From Leptospira kobayashii (GTDB taxonomy: Bacteria > Spirochaetota > Leptospiria > Leptospirales > Leptospiraceae): a stretch of 64,000 nucleotides of DNA. The DNA lies in NCBI RefSeq assembly GCF_003114835.2, contig NZ_AP025028.1, positions 3,128,001 to 3,192,000 on the forward strand. The letters run 5' to 3'. This document shows, piece after piece, positions 33,835 to 42,530 of the stretch. The translations under genes and the position numbers were made by a program. The notes under the pieces are model-generated. The model was not told the DNA's origin. It did no database searches and saw only the letters and a list, made by a program, of their open reading frames with translations. Position 1 is the stretch's first letter. Each line of letters starts with the position of its first letter.

Positions 33835-34746
33835 TTAAAGAGCCGCTTTTGCGTTCTTAGCAATGTTCAAATACCAACCTTGAACATCGAAAAAAGTTTG
33901 GCCGCTCCATTCGAAGTTGGTTGCTTGCAAATGGTCGATACCTGTTGCGAGTAAATACGAAGGAGCTTCTCCTTTGTAAGTTCCCCATTTTTGGGAAGTC
34001 AGCGGAACCACACCGTCATTTGCCCCACCCAATCCGTAATATAGCCCGCCTGCCCAAGTGATCGGGTGAGTGAGTGCCATGATGGGATGTTGAATCAAAT
34101 CCGCCCAAGCCATAGCATTTCCATAGGAATAGTATTTCAGTCCGGAAACGTTAGGAGTAGTAGTATTGAAACTGTTTACATAACTTACTGTCAAAGATTG
34201 ACCCATTGCGATTACGTCTTGAGGACGACCGTCACGATATAAGAGCTTAGCAAGTAAGCTGAGTGCGGAGTTTGCATAAGGCTGTAACCAGGAAGGAATC
34301 ACTCCTAGAACGATATCGGCAAGAGGAGCACCTTTATGAAGAGAATCAACAGTAGTTACAGTTGCGGTTTTCGTATTGAAACCTAGGTTTTTGACCATAT
34401 AACGAACAACAAGTCCGCCTTGAGAGTGGCCGATCAACTGAACTTTCGCACAACCGTTGGAACTCATCCAAGATGTAACAGCTGTTTTAATTTGATCGGC
34501 ACGAACAGGAATGCTATTGGCTGCGGAACTTCCTGGAGTAGTTACTTTTGCGCCTTGAGAACGAAGATAACCGTCCAATCCACCCCAGTATTTCACTAAG
34601 CCGGCGGCAAGTCCGTTGGTATCATCGAATCCTAAGATTCCGTGTACGAGTGCGATGCACTGACCGTCTAACGGACCTGCAAATAGTCCAGACGATGGAA
34701 TGGAGAGAAGTAGGGCAAAAATCCCTGTGACTAATTTTGTTTTCAT
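33835..34746 (-). CDS. Secreted triacylglycerol lipase (class I), copy 1
   Basis: The 303-residue lipase has a Sec signal peptide (cleavage after SSGLFAG). The alpha/beta-hydrolase triad is complete: S108 in GHSQGG, D244 in NDGVVPLTSQKWG (also the calcium-site loop) and H272 in IDHLQATN. HGILGFD is the oxyanion strand. It belongs with Pseudomonas/Burkholderia-type lipases needing a Lif foldase, whose gene lies downstream. The start is ATG 34746 with AAAGGA about 9 nt upstream; a longer frame to 34839 is not used. About 93% identical to copy 2. Confidence 0.92.
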   Translation of the reverse strand: MKTKLVTGIFALLLSIPSSGLFAGPLDGQCIALVHGILGFDDTNGLAAGLVKYWGGLDGYLRSQGAKVTTPGSSAANSIPVRADQIKTAVTSWMSSNGCAKVQLIGHSQGGLVVRYMVKNLGFNTKTATVTTVDSLHKGAPLADIVLGVIPSWLQPYANSALSLLAKLLYRDGRPQDVIAMGQSLTVSYVNSFNTTTPNVSGLKYYSYGNAMAWADLIQHPIMALTHPITWAGGLYYGLGGANDGVVPLTSQKWGTYKGEAPSYLLATGIDHLQATNFEWSGQTFFDVQGWYLNIAKNAKAAL

Positions 34747-34779
34747 ATAGGCTGTTCCTTTACCTTTCAAGTTGGCAAA

Positions 34780-34808
34780 TATATGATAATAATATAAATT
34801 CTTGTCAA
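34780..34808 (-). promoter_or_regulatory. Candidate promoter of lipase copy 1
   Basis: On the minus strand, TTGACA (34808-34803) is followed after 17 nt by CATATA (34785-34780), about 34 nt before the ATG. The same TTGACA-N17 arrangement is kept in copy 2, which supports function. Confidence 0.5.
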
Positions 34809-34914
34809 TAAATTTGTTAAAATTCGGAAGATTTTTCAAAATATCATGAAATCTTTCGAACTACCGTTCATTTTGTACTCAATGGTATAACTAGCATTAT
34901 ATACCGTCCTTACA

Positions 34915-34948
34915 AACAAAAAAAGGCTGTGCTTCGCAGCACAACCTT
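34915..34948 (-). terminator. Intrinsic terminator after lipase 2
   Basis: The minus strand reads AAGGTTGTGCT-GCGA-AGCACAGCCTT followed by seven T. The near-perfect 11-bp stem with U-run lies 33 nt after the stop of lipase copy 2 and separates it from the copy 1 promoter. Confidence 0.85.
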
Positions 34949-34980
34949 ACCTTTCTAATCCAATCTTTTTTTATGAGTGA

Positions 34981-35892
34981 TTAAAGAGCCGCTTTCGCGT
35001 TCTTAGCAATGTTCAAATACCAACCGTTCACGTCGAAGTAAGTTTGACCACTCCATTCGAAGTTAGTTGCTTGTAAATGGTCGATACCTGTTGCGAACCA
35101 ATAAGAAGGAGCTTCACCTTTGTAAGTTCCCCATTTTTGAGAAGTCAATGGAACCACTCCGTCATTTGCTCCACCCAATCCGTAGAAGAGTCCACCAGCC
35201 CAAGTGATCGGGTGAGTGAGTGCCATAAGTGGATGTTGAATAAGGTCAGCCCAAGCCATAGCATTTCCATAAGAATAGTATTTCAATCCGGAAACGTTAG
35301 GAGTAGTAGTATTAAAACTGTTTACGTAACTTACAGTCAAAGATTTACCCATTGCGATTACGTCTTGTGGACGACCGTCACGGTAAACCAATTTAGCAAG
35401 CAAACTGAGTGCGGAGTTTGCGAATGGTTGCAACCAAGAAGGAATCACTCCTAAAACGATGTCAGCAAGAGGAGCACCTTTATGAAGGGAGTCAACGGAA
35501 GTTACCGTAGCAGTTTTGCTCGCAAAACCTAAATTCTTAACCATATAACGAACAACAAGTCCACCTTGAGAGTGACCTACCAACTGAACCTTAGAACAAC
35601 CGTTAGAGCTCATCCAGGAAGTTACGGCAGACTGAATTTGTTCAGCACGAACAGGAATGCTATTCGCTGCGGAGCTACCAGGAGTAGTTACTTTTGCACC
35701 TTGAGTTCTGAGGTATGCATCCAATCCACCCCAATATTTTACCAAACCTGCAGCAAGACCTTTCGTATCATCGAATCCTAAGATTCCGTGTACGAGTGCG
35801 ATGCACTGACCATCTAATGGGCCTGCAAATAATCCCGATGATGGGATCGCGAGAAAGAGGGCAAAAATTCCCGTAACTAATTTTGTTTTCAT
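34981..35892 (-). CDS. Secreted triacylglycerol lipase (class I), copy 2
   Basis: The 303-residue lipase is collinear with copy 1, with the same signal peptide and triad (S108, D244, H272). I count 22 differing residues between the two. Several cluster where they may change the lipid-facing surface (SYLLATG versus SYWFATG, YGLGG preceded by LF versus LY). The start ATG is at 35890-35892. It is first in the minus-strand locus (lipase 2, lipase 1, foldase), each lipase having its own promoter and terminator. Confidence 0.92.
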   Translation of the reverse strand: MKTKLVTGIFALFLAIPSSGLFAGPLDGQCIALVHGILGFDDTKGLAAGLVKYWGGLDAYLRTQGAKVTTPGSSAANSIPVRAEQIQSAVTSWMSSNGCSKVQLVGHSQGGLVVRYMVKNLGFASKTATVTSVDSLHKGAPLADIVLGVIPSWLQPFANSALSLLAKLVYRDGRPQDVIAMGKSLTVSYVNSFNTTTPNVSGLKYYSYGNAMAWADLIQHPLMALTHPITWAGGLFYGLGGANDGVVPLTSQKWGTYKGEAPSYWFATGIDHLQATNFEWSGQTYFDVNGWYLNIAKNAKAAL

Positions 35893-35923
35893 ATGGCTGT
35901 TCCTTTACCTTTCAGTTGTCAAA

Positions 35924-35952
35924 TATGTGACAATGATGTAAATTCCTGTCAA
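35924..35952 (-). promoter_or_regulatory. Candidate promoter of lipase copy 2
   Basis: TTGACA (35952-35947) and, 17 nt on, CACATA (35929-35924), about 32 nt before the ATG; aligned with the copy 1 promoter. The rest of the 302-nt gap 35893-36194 holds only the palindrome at 36065-36084. Confidence 0.45.
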
Positions 35953-36064
35953 TAAATTTGATAAAATTTGGAAGATTTTTCAAAATATCATGAAATCGAA
36001 AATTTTAGGAGCAAAATGACAAGAGAACGCCATTCACTCAGAACAAAATGCGTAAACATTCAGC

Positions 36065-36084
36065 AAACAAGTCGACACTTGTTT
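36065..36084. promoter_or_regulatory. Palindromic operator candidate in the lipase upstream region
   Basis: AAACAAGT-CGAC-ACTTGTTT has perfect 8-bp arms and a 4-bp spacer, about 175 nt upstream of lipase 2 and not repeated upstream of lipase 1. The shape fits a dimeric TetR-type repressor site; as an RNA hairpin it lacks a T-run in either direction long enough for termination. It could equally belong to the end of radA transcription. Confidence 0.35.
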
Positions 36085-36194
36085 ATTAATCATGAGTGGA
36101 TCTATGTTCTTTAAAGCAAGTAAGGAGAGAAAGAGAGAGAAATTTTTAAAAATCAGACTGGGTGAAAAAGCTGAAATTTATTTTTTATGCCGGT

Positions 36195-37568
36195 TTACCA
36201 ATCTCCCAAGTCTTTCAAATGACCGATCGCCTTTATTTTGTTTGCTGGGAATAAGGAAAGAGCCTCTTCTTTATTTCCCGAAGGAATGACTACCGACTCG
36301 ATCCCCACTCCGGCAAGCGCCTTCAATCGAAGAGCCATTTGACCGATAGGACGAACTTCCCCCGAAAGACCCACTTCACCCAAATAAGCAGTGTTACGCG
36401 GTGCAACTCTTTCCTTGAATGAGGAACCGATGGCAACTGCAATCGCCAAATCCAAACTCGGTTCGTCAATGGTAAGGCCGCCAGCGAGATTGCTGAAAAT
36501 ATCCGATTGGGAAAGTGCGAGGCCCAAATATTTTTCCAATACTGCGGCAAGTAGAATCACCCTTCGATTGTCCAACCCTTCCGCCATCCTTCTTGCCTGA
36601 CCAAATGAAGATTTGGTGACAAGTGCCTGCACTTCCACTGCGATCGCACGGGAACCTTCCATCACCGATGAGATCACACTCCCCGATCTTTCTTCCGAAT
36701 GAGAAGTAACAAACAAACTGTTCCGATCCGTCACTTGTTTCAATCCACCGGCCACCATTTCGAAGATAGCAGTATCGCCGACGGCACCGAAACGGTTTTT
36801 CACAGCACGAAGGATACGGTAATAGTTCACACGATCACCTTCAAAATATAAAACGGTATCCACCAAATGTTCCAATACTTTCGGACCTGCGATGAGTCCC
36901 TCTTTCGTGATATGACCTGTAAGGAAAATAGGAATGCCGGTACGTTTTGCAGTCTCCAAAAACACTTGTGTCGACTCGCGTAGTTGTGTGACGGTGCCTG
37001 CCTGGTTCACCAGATTTTCTTTTAAGATCGTTTGAATGGAATCAACAAATAGAACAACAGGATTTGTATCCGTAAGCATTGCGGAAATATTTTCCGCATA
37101 GATCTCGGAAGAAAGAAGTAGATTCTTATCTTCAATCCCCATTCGTTTTGCACGAAGTGCGATTTGCGCAGCCGACTCTTCTCCCGAAATATAAAGAACC
37201 TTTCCTGCACGCACAATCTCCCGCGCCATTTCAAGCACAAGTGTGGACTTGCCCACTCCCGGTTCCCCTCCGATCAGAATAAGACTTCCGGGAACGATTC
37301 CTCCTCCGAGCACCAAATCGATCTCGGAAAGACCTGTGGAAATCCGATCCCATTTGGACTCTTCCACTTGAGTGATCGGCACCGGAGGCGCATAACGTCT
37401 ATCATGTGAACGAACGACCGCGGGAGTTTCAAACCTCGCGCCTCCGTTTCCCACCAATTCTTCTATGCTATTCCATTCTCCGCAGTCGGAACATTTCCCC
37501 GCCCATCTCTGGGACTGGGCTCCGCAGGATTTACAGATGAAAATTTTTGCGGGTGGCTTTTTTGCCAT
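36195..37568 (-). CDS. radA: DNA repair protein RadA (Sms)
   Basis: The 457-residue RecA-like motor helps process recombination intermediates. It has an N-terminal zinc finger (CKSCGAQ ... CSDCGEW), Walker A GGEPGVGKSTL, the RadA hallmark KNRFGAVGD, and a C-terminal Lon-like domain (SGEVRPIGQMALRLKA). The ATG at 37566-37568 shares a base with the stop of the preceding exonuclease gene (TGATG); the upstream TTG is not needed. Length is normal for the family. Confidence 0.95.
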   Translation of the reverse strand: MAKKPPAKIFICKSCGAQSQRWAGKCSDCGEWNSIEELVGNGGARFETPAVVRSHDRRYAPPVPITQVEESKWDRISTGLSEIDLVLGGGIVPGSLILIGGEPGVGKSTLVLEMAREIVRAGKVLYISGEESAAQIALRAKRMGIEDKNLLLSSEIYAENISAMLTDTNPVVLFVDSIQTILKENLVNQAGTVTQLRESTQVFLETAKRTGIPIFLTGHITKEGLIAGPKVLEHLVDTVLYFEGDRVNYYRILRAVKNRFGAVGDTAIFEMVAGGLKQVTDRNSLFVTSHSEERSGSVISSVMEGSRAIAVEVQALVTKSSFGQARRMAEGLDNRRVILLAAVLEKYLGLALSQSDIFSNLAGGLTIDEPSLDLAIAVAIGSSFKERVAPRNTAYLGEVGLSGEVRPIGQMALRLKALAGVGIESVVIPSGNKEEALSLFPANKIKAIGHLKDLGDW

Positions 37569-38206
37569 CAATGTTCGAATAGATTGGGAACTTCGAGCAA
37601 ATCCAGTTCTACCTGGGTTTCCAAAAAGTTAAAACATTTCTGAGCGATTTCGAATCTATTTTCACGAATCATCATCTCTGTGAGAATCTGTTCCAAAGAA
37701 ATCAGAAACCGAACATCCGTTGAAGCATAATCCACCTGATCTTTGGTAAGGATTTTTTTGCCCCAATCGGAAGATTGATTTTTTTTGTCTATGTTCTCTT
37801 CAAAAAACTCGCGAATGAGTTCTTTTAATCCGTGTTTGTCGGTATAAGTGCGGGCGAGTTTGCTTCCTATCTTAGTACAGAATACGCTTTGCACTTTGAT
37901 TCCCAAACGGGCACGGAGAAAAGTAAGATCCATGCGTGCAAAATGAAAAACCTTAACAATGTCTTTGGATTCGAATAATTTTTGAATTTTAGGTGCGTCT
38001 TTTTGGCCGGGGAGAATCTGAACCAGAGCCACTCTGTTTTTAGAGTCTCCGATTTGCACAACGCAGAGTCTGTCGCGTCTCGGATTCAATCCCATCATCT
38101 CACAGTCGACCGCCAACCGATCGTCTTTTTTGAAGGCATCGAAAAACTCGTCGCTTAAGTCACCTTGAAAGACTACCGGTTTTATACTTGAACGTTTTTG
38201 GGTCAT
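37568..38206 (-). CDS. RNase D-like 3'-5' exonuclease
   Basis: The 212-residue DEDDy-type exonuclease has Exo I D34 and E36 (AVDCEMMGLNP), Exo II Asp in FHFARMDLTFL, and Exo III Tyr/Asp in VDYASTDVRFL. It lacks the HRDC domains of full RNase D, so it is the short single-domain form. Likely substrates are RNA 3' ends. It is translationally coupled to radA (TGATG), suggesting nucleic-acid repair or turnover in common. Confidence 0.88.
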   Translation of the reverse strand: MTQKRSSIKPVVFQGDLSDEFFDAFKKDDRLAVDCEMMGLNPRRDRLCVVQIGDSKNRVALVQILPGQKDAPKIQKLFESKDIVKVFHFARMDLTFLRARLGIKVQSVFCTKIGSKLARTYTDKHGLKELIREFFEENIDKKNQSSDWGKKILTKDQVDYASTDVRFLISLEQILTEMMIRENRFEIAQKCFNFLETQVELDLLEVPNLFEH

Positions 38207-38260
38207 AATGGCTTACTATAGATTCAGTCCCATCTAAATCATCAAATAGATTTTTCCTAA

Positions 38261-40153
38261 ATGAAAATTCAATACAGAGTTTACGATTCCATTACCTTAT
38301 CTTCCTTTCTCCCGACAAAACCAGGCTTATTCGTCAGTGAATGTAAAAAATTCGAACTTCAAATTGTCTCCACTTCCGTAAGTAAGGCGGAAACGATCCT
38401 TTCTCCCAAGCTGATCTGGAGAGAATCCACAAGGCCCGAAGTGGGATTTTCCGTTGATTTTCTGGAATTGGACCTGGATACGCGTCTGGACGGAAACGGA
38501 TTTCAATTATTCCAACACGGGTACCAATCCTGGTCTCTTTCCAAAAAGATGAATTCCGGTGAAGAAGACCGCTCTCCCAGACTTGCATTTTTGCAATATT
38601 CCCAAGAAAACATTTATTCCAAACATTCCGGCAAACCGGGAGAATACATTTCCGAATATTTCGCTCTCTTATATTCCAATTACAATGGGCACGGATTGTT
38701 ATTTGCTTCTCTCGACAGGGGAGAATTCGGAATCAAATTCAATGTCCGTCTAACGGATTCAGGTGAAATGGGGAAAGTATCGGCTATCTACGATTTTTAC
38801 TGTTTGCCCGACTTACGTCCCAACGCAAAACTCGCGATTTCCAAAATCAAAGTCGAATCTTTCGTAAAAGATCCTGAGAAAAAACTAGCCGGTTATTTTC
38901 GTGAACTGGGAGAAAAATTGGGAACACCCGTATTTCCCAAAAAAGTACCTACGGGATGGTGCTCCTGGTATTATTATTACACAAAGATCAGTCAAAAAAA
39001 CATTCTGGAGAACCTAGCAAAGGTTAGAGAACAAAATCTGCCGATCGAATTTTTTCAAATTGACGACGGATACCAAAAGGAAATAGGAGACTGGCTTGTT
39101 CCGAATGATAAATTTCCGGGAGGAATGCGAATCCTTGCGGATGAAATCAAACGTGTGGGGCTTAAGCCTGGAATCTGGCTTGCTCCTTTTTTGGTTCGGA
39201 AAAAATCGGAATTTTTCCGAAAATACCCCGAAGCGATTCTGAAAGATGAAAACGGAAAGCCGATTCCTGCACTTTATCAGCCGTTATGGGGGCTTGACGC
39301 AACGTACGCACTTGACATCACTCATCCTACTTCACTTTCGTATCTGGAAAAAGTATTTTCCACAATTGTCAAAGAATGGGGTTATTCCTATTTGAAATTG
39401 GATTTTCTTTATGCGGGATTACTTCCCGGAGAAGTTTACAAAAAAAGTCTATCGCCTCAAGGCCGTTATATGGAAGCGCTGCAATTGATCCGCAAAACCG
39501 TAGGGAAAAATACATTTCTACTCGGGTGCGGTGCTCCCATGTTGCCTTCCGTTGGATTTTTTGACGGAATGCGGATCTCTTGCGACGTCACTCCTTTCTG
39601 GAACCAGGAAAAGATACGGGTCTTTTTAAAAGACAGAAACGCGCTCTCCACAAAAACAGCGCTTACCAACGACCTCACCCGCGCTTCCATGCATCGCAAT
39701 CTTTGGTTAAACGATCCCGATTGTCTTCTTGTCAGAAAGAAAAAAAATAAAATGAACGAAAGCCAGACCATTCTTATGGCTTCCATCATGGCAATCTCCG
39801 GGGGAATGTTGCTTGTTTCCGACGATTTGACAAAATTGGAACCGGAACGATTGCAACTTCTCAAAAAAGCATTTCAATTGAATGCGGATTGCCAAGCGCA
39901 CACTCCGATTCCGATAGGAATATTTGAAGAAGATTTTCCACAAGCAATGTACAACCCTGCCGGTTTTTTAGGCATTTGGAATCCAACAGAGACAACTAAA
40001 AAGGTAAAGATCAGGTTGCCATTCACGATCAAATCCAAAGAACCTTATCTTGACTATTGGACGGGAACCATTGTCGATCTGGAATTGTCCGCAAAAAAAG
40101 ACAGTATCGAGATGGAATTGCCCGCCTACGGAAGCGTAGTCCTATCGGTATAA
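38261..40153 (+). CDS. GH36-family alpha-galactosidase
   Basis: The 630-residue retaining glycosidase has an N-terminal beta-sandwich (HGYQSWS), then a TIM barrel with PTGWCSWYYYYT, FFQIDDGYQ and GIWLAPFLV. The nucleophile is D381 (YLKLDFLYAG) and the acid/base is probably D442 (MRISCDVTPFW), followed by a C-terminal beta domain. It has no signal peptide, so it would act in the cytosol on imported alpha-galactosides. No sugar transporter is adjacent. Confidence 0.88.
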   Translation: MKIQYRVYDSITLSSFLPTKPGLFVSECKKFELQIVSTSVSKAETILSPKLIWRESTRPEVGFSVDFLELDLDTRLDGNGFQLFQHGYQSWSLSKKMNSGEEDRSPRLAFLQYSQENIYSKHSGKPGEYISEYFALLYSNYNGHGLLFASLDRGEFGIKFNVRLTDSGEMGKVSAIYDFYCLPDLRPNAKLAISKIKVESFVKDPEKKLAGYFRELGEKLGTPVFPKKVPTGWCSWYYYYTKISQKNILENLAKVREQNLPIEFFQIDDGYQKEIGDWLVPNDKFPGGMRILADEIKRVGLKPGIWLAPFLVRKKSEFFRKYPEAILKDENGKPIPALYQPLWGLDATYALDITHPTSLSYLEKVFSTIVKEWGYSYLKLDFLYAGLLPGEVYKKSLSPQGRYMEALQLIRKTVGKNTFLLGCGAPMLPSVGFFDGMRISCDVTPFWNQEKIRVFLKDRNALSTKTALTNDLTRASMHRNLWLNDPDCLLVRKKKNKMNESQTILMASIMAISGGMLLVSDDLTKLEPERLQLLKKAFQLNADCQAHTPIPIGIFEEDFPQAMYNPAGFLGIWNPTETTKKVKIRLPFTIKSKEPYLDYWTGTIVDLELSAKKDSIEMELPAYGSVVLSV

Positions 40154-40227
40154 AAACAAAGAAAAAATCTTGACCATTGCAAAATGGGAATTATGGTATT
40201 GGAGATATTCGCTTCATAGAGGTTTTT

Positions 40228-40707
40228 ATGGTTCAAAACAAAGCCAGTCTCATAGTTTCCATGTTAGTTGCCTTGGTTCTAACTTCACAATGCTCTTTTT
40301 TAGATTCCGCATCCGGCGTCAGTGGCCGAGTGGGATTCTCCATATCGGACTCCACTTCCAGTTTATTCAAAATGCTTAGCACAAGTGTGACTTCCATTTC
40401 TGGTTCATCCTCCGGTGGAAAAGAAGAAGCCCTAAGAGAATACAGAGAAGATGTAAAATCAGCTCTCGTTTTATATCACAATCACCCGAACTCTCAGAAA
40501 GATCTGGAAAATGATTTGGATGCAATCGCAAAAGAACACGGGTTAGTTCATTGGAAAAATCACCCTGCCACTTATATTGCGATGGGGCAAGGAATCCGCG
40601 CTGCAGGTGCTTCCTATTCCGAATTGGAAGAGATCACTTCCAAAGTTTCCCTCAATCACAAACAAATGGCTTCCTTATTGAAAGAAGGTTACCAATCCTT
40701 ACGCTAA
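40228..40707 (+). CDS. Small lipoprotein
   Basis: The 159-residue protein has a clear lipoprotein signal (LVALVLTSQ before Cys about 22). A Ser-rich linker (SISGSSSGGKEE) and a helical domain (REYREDVKSALVLYHNHP ... SLNHKQMASLL) follow. The ATG at 40228 has GAGG 5 nt upstream; an earlier in-frame ATG at 40177 is less likely. Its 3' end overlaps the start region of the next gene, probably a coupled pair. Family not recognised. Confidence 0.65.
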   Translation: MVQNKASLIVSMLVALVLTSQCSFLDSASGVSGRVGFSISDSTSSLFKMLSTSVTSISGSSSGGKEEALREYREDVKSALVLYHNHPNSQKDLENDLDAIAKEHGLVHWKNHPATYIAMGQGIRAAGASYSELEEITSKVSLNHKQMASLLKEGYQSLR

Positions 40708-42530
40708 AAAGATTTTGGCGGCGTTCTGCCGCCTTACTTTTATTTTGCGGCTTTCTCCAAGTCCTCGCATCCGAAGAAGCACCTCCCCCTTCTCCCGCCG
40801 AAACGATCCAATTTGTCTATGTAAATGCAAATACAGGCCAATCAAGTGGGGGACATTCCGGCCTTCTCATCGGAGACAAACTCTATCATCTTCAATATGA
40901 TTCCGAAGACAAAGTATTTCATATCGTAAGAGAACCTTGGGAAGTATTCCGATTTCATTACTCCGTTTGGGAAAACAGATCCATCGAACTAGTCCCGCTT
41001 GATTTGTCCGACATGACAAAGGAAGACCTGAAGATCAAATGGAACGGTATTTATATCATCCAAAGAAAATGGATTGAGAACAGGGAAGAAAGAAAAAAGG
41101 AAGCCTTGTTCGTAAAAAAGATCCGGGAAGCGGAAAATAATACGTTGGAATGGGAAATACCGGGACTAGGATATTGGAAAACAAATACACCAAACGAGAG
41201 TTTACCGAATGAACCGGAAAATTCTTTTGATTCGCTCATCACTGAAACAGAAACAAATCCGGAATCGGATGAATCGAAAAAATATCCGGAAACATTATCC
41301 CTCTCTCCCCCTTCCAGATATATATCTTCCATTAGCCGGTGGGAAGATAAAAAACAAAAAGAATTTGTTCGAAATTTTCAAAAAGAAAATAGAACACCAA
41401 ACTTGGATCAGTTTATCAGACTGGATTTTAAAAAAGAATTTCTGTTAACGGATGAGGAAAAAACAAAACTCAAGCTCTACTCAGGGAATTTGAAATCGGA
41501 ACTAACATATTGTTTGGAATCCGATCTTTGCAAAGGCTGGGAGGAAATACTTACACTCATTCGATTGCAAAGTATAGAGCTCTCCCTTTCCTCCGGATAT
41601 TTCGTAATTCCTAAAAAAACAAAAAAGAATTTATTCTATAGAGAGATAACCGGTCTGGAAATTCCAAAAGAAGTTTGGGCGAAAAAAAAAGAAGAAGCTC
41701 AAGAACTTTTTCAACTGACAAAGAATAGATTCTTTTCCTTTTACGATCCAACTTCCTTTCAAGACTGGGAAACCATAGGCGGCAAAGTGCATTCCATTTA
41801 CACTGAAAATCTGGAATTTACCGATATGGATACTTATCCTAAGGCCGCAGCAAAAATCAAAATCACTTTGACAAATGCATCTCTAACGAACGACTCCAAT
41901 CTTCTGCTGACGTACCAAACAAGATCGAATCATTACGAAAAATTGGTATCGGGTATCTATTCTTATCATCTGATTTCTAAAAATTGCACAAATGAATTGT
42001 TCCGTTATCTTAATATTTTTTATCCGGATCCGGCGACCAGAAAGGAAAGACTGGGAGGAACCGTTTCCGAAAAAACAAATTCTCTTTCTTTCGTCCCGGC
42101 AATCGCATACCACCAGGTGAAATCGAATTACAAAACCAAAGAGCCGAAACAATTTCTCTCCTACCGGCTTGCAAAAAAAAGGGAAGCGAATTTGGGATTT
42201 TTTTCCAACATCAAAGAAGATGTGACATTTTTTTCTTCTACATATAAAAAAAATTCTTTCGATCCTTCTTTTGTTTTTTTCACAGATGATACCATAGGAC
42301 TTCGTCCTATCTACGGACTAACAAATATTACATGGGGGATAGGGAATACCGGCATAGGATTATTTTATCTCCCTTGGGACAAAGGAAAAAGATTGAAACA
42401 GGCTGCAGAAGGAGTCTTTTTTAGTTTGCCCGAAATATTCTTCTTTAACATTCGCAAAGGTTTTTTTCCCTATGTAACAAGCGAAGATCTGCCTAAATCC
42501 TATCTCCAAGAGAACCTCCAAACAAAATGA
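40695..42530 (+). CDS. DUF4105-like exported protein with non-canonical start
   Basis: The protein has a signal peptide (FWRRSAALLLFCGFLQVLAS), then a papain/NlpC-like pattern: GGHSGLLIGDKLYHLQ at the start and HLISKNCTNELFRYL about 390 residues later, giving His and Cys. It resembles the DUF4105 protein at 28155-30137. There is no ATG, GTG or TTG in frame between TTG 40551 (deep in the upstream gene) and the signal peptide. AGAAGG lies 6 nt before an ATC at 40695, used here as start (611 aa). Its stop overlaps the next gene (ATGA). Confidence 0.65.
   Translation: MLTLKRFWRRSAALLLFCGFLQVLASEEAPPPSPAETIQFVYVNANTGQSSGGHSGLLIGDKLYHLQYDSEDKVFHIVREPWEVFRFHYSVWENRSIELVPLDLSDMTKEDLKIKWNGIYIIQRKWIENREERKKEALFVKKIREAENNTLEWEIPGLGYWKTNTPNESLPNEPENSFDSLITETETNPESDESKKYPETLSLSPPSRYISSISRWEDKKQKEFVRNFQKENRTPNLDQFIRLDFKKEFLLTDEEKTKLKLYSGNLKSELTYCLESDLCKGWEEILTLIRLQSIELSLSSGYFVIPKKTKKNLFYREITGLEIPKEVWAKKKEEAQELFQLTKNRFFSFYDPTSFQDWETIGGKVHSIYTENLEFTDMDTYPKAAAKIKITLTNASLTNDSNLLLTYQTRSNHYEKLVSGIYSYHLISKNCTNELFRYLNIFYPDPATRKERLGGTVSEKTNSLSFVPAIAYHQVKSNYKTKEPKQFLSYRLAKKREANLGFFSNIKEDVTFFSSTYKKNSFDPSFVFFTDDTIGLRPIYGLTNITWGIGNTGIGLFYLPWDKGKRLKQAAEGVFFSLPEIFFFNIRKGFFPYVTSEDLPKSYLQENLQTK

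Larger units (their letters stand above)
33779..34860 (-). repeat. Lipase duplication unit, proximal copy
   Basis: This covers promoter/leader, lipase gene and terminator. Non-coding flanks are also shared with the distal copy (34915-36000): the TTGACA promoter region, a TTTCATGATATTTTGAAA-type element upstream and the AAGG...CCTT hairpin downstream. The duplication therefore spans about 1.1 kb. Confidence 0.8.
34915..36000 (-). repeat. Lipase duplication unit, distal copy
   Basis: Second copy of the promoter-lipase-terminator unit, with an almost matching layout and spacing to 33779-34860. Differences are scattered as substitutions; the two lipase reading frames are equal in length (912 bp). 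Confidence 0.8.
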
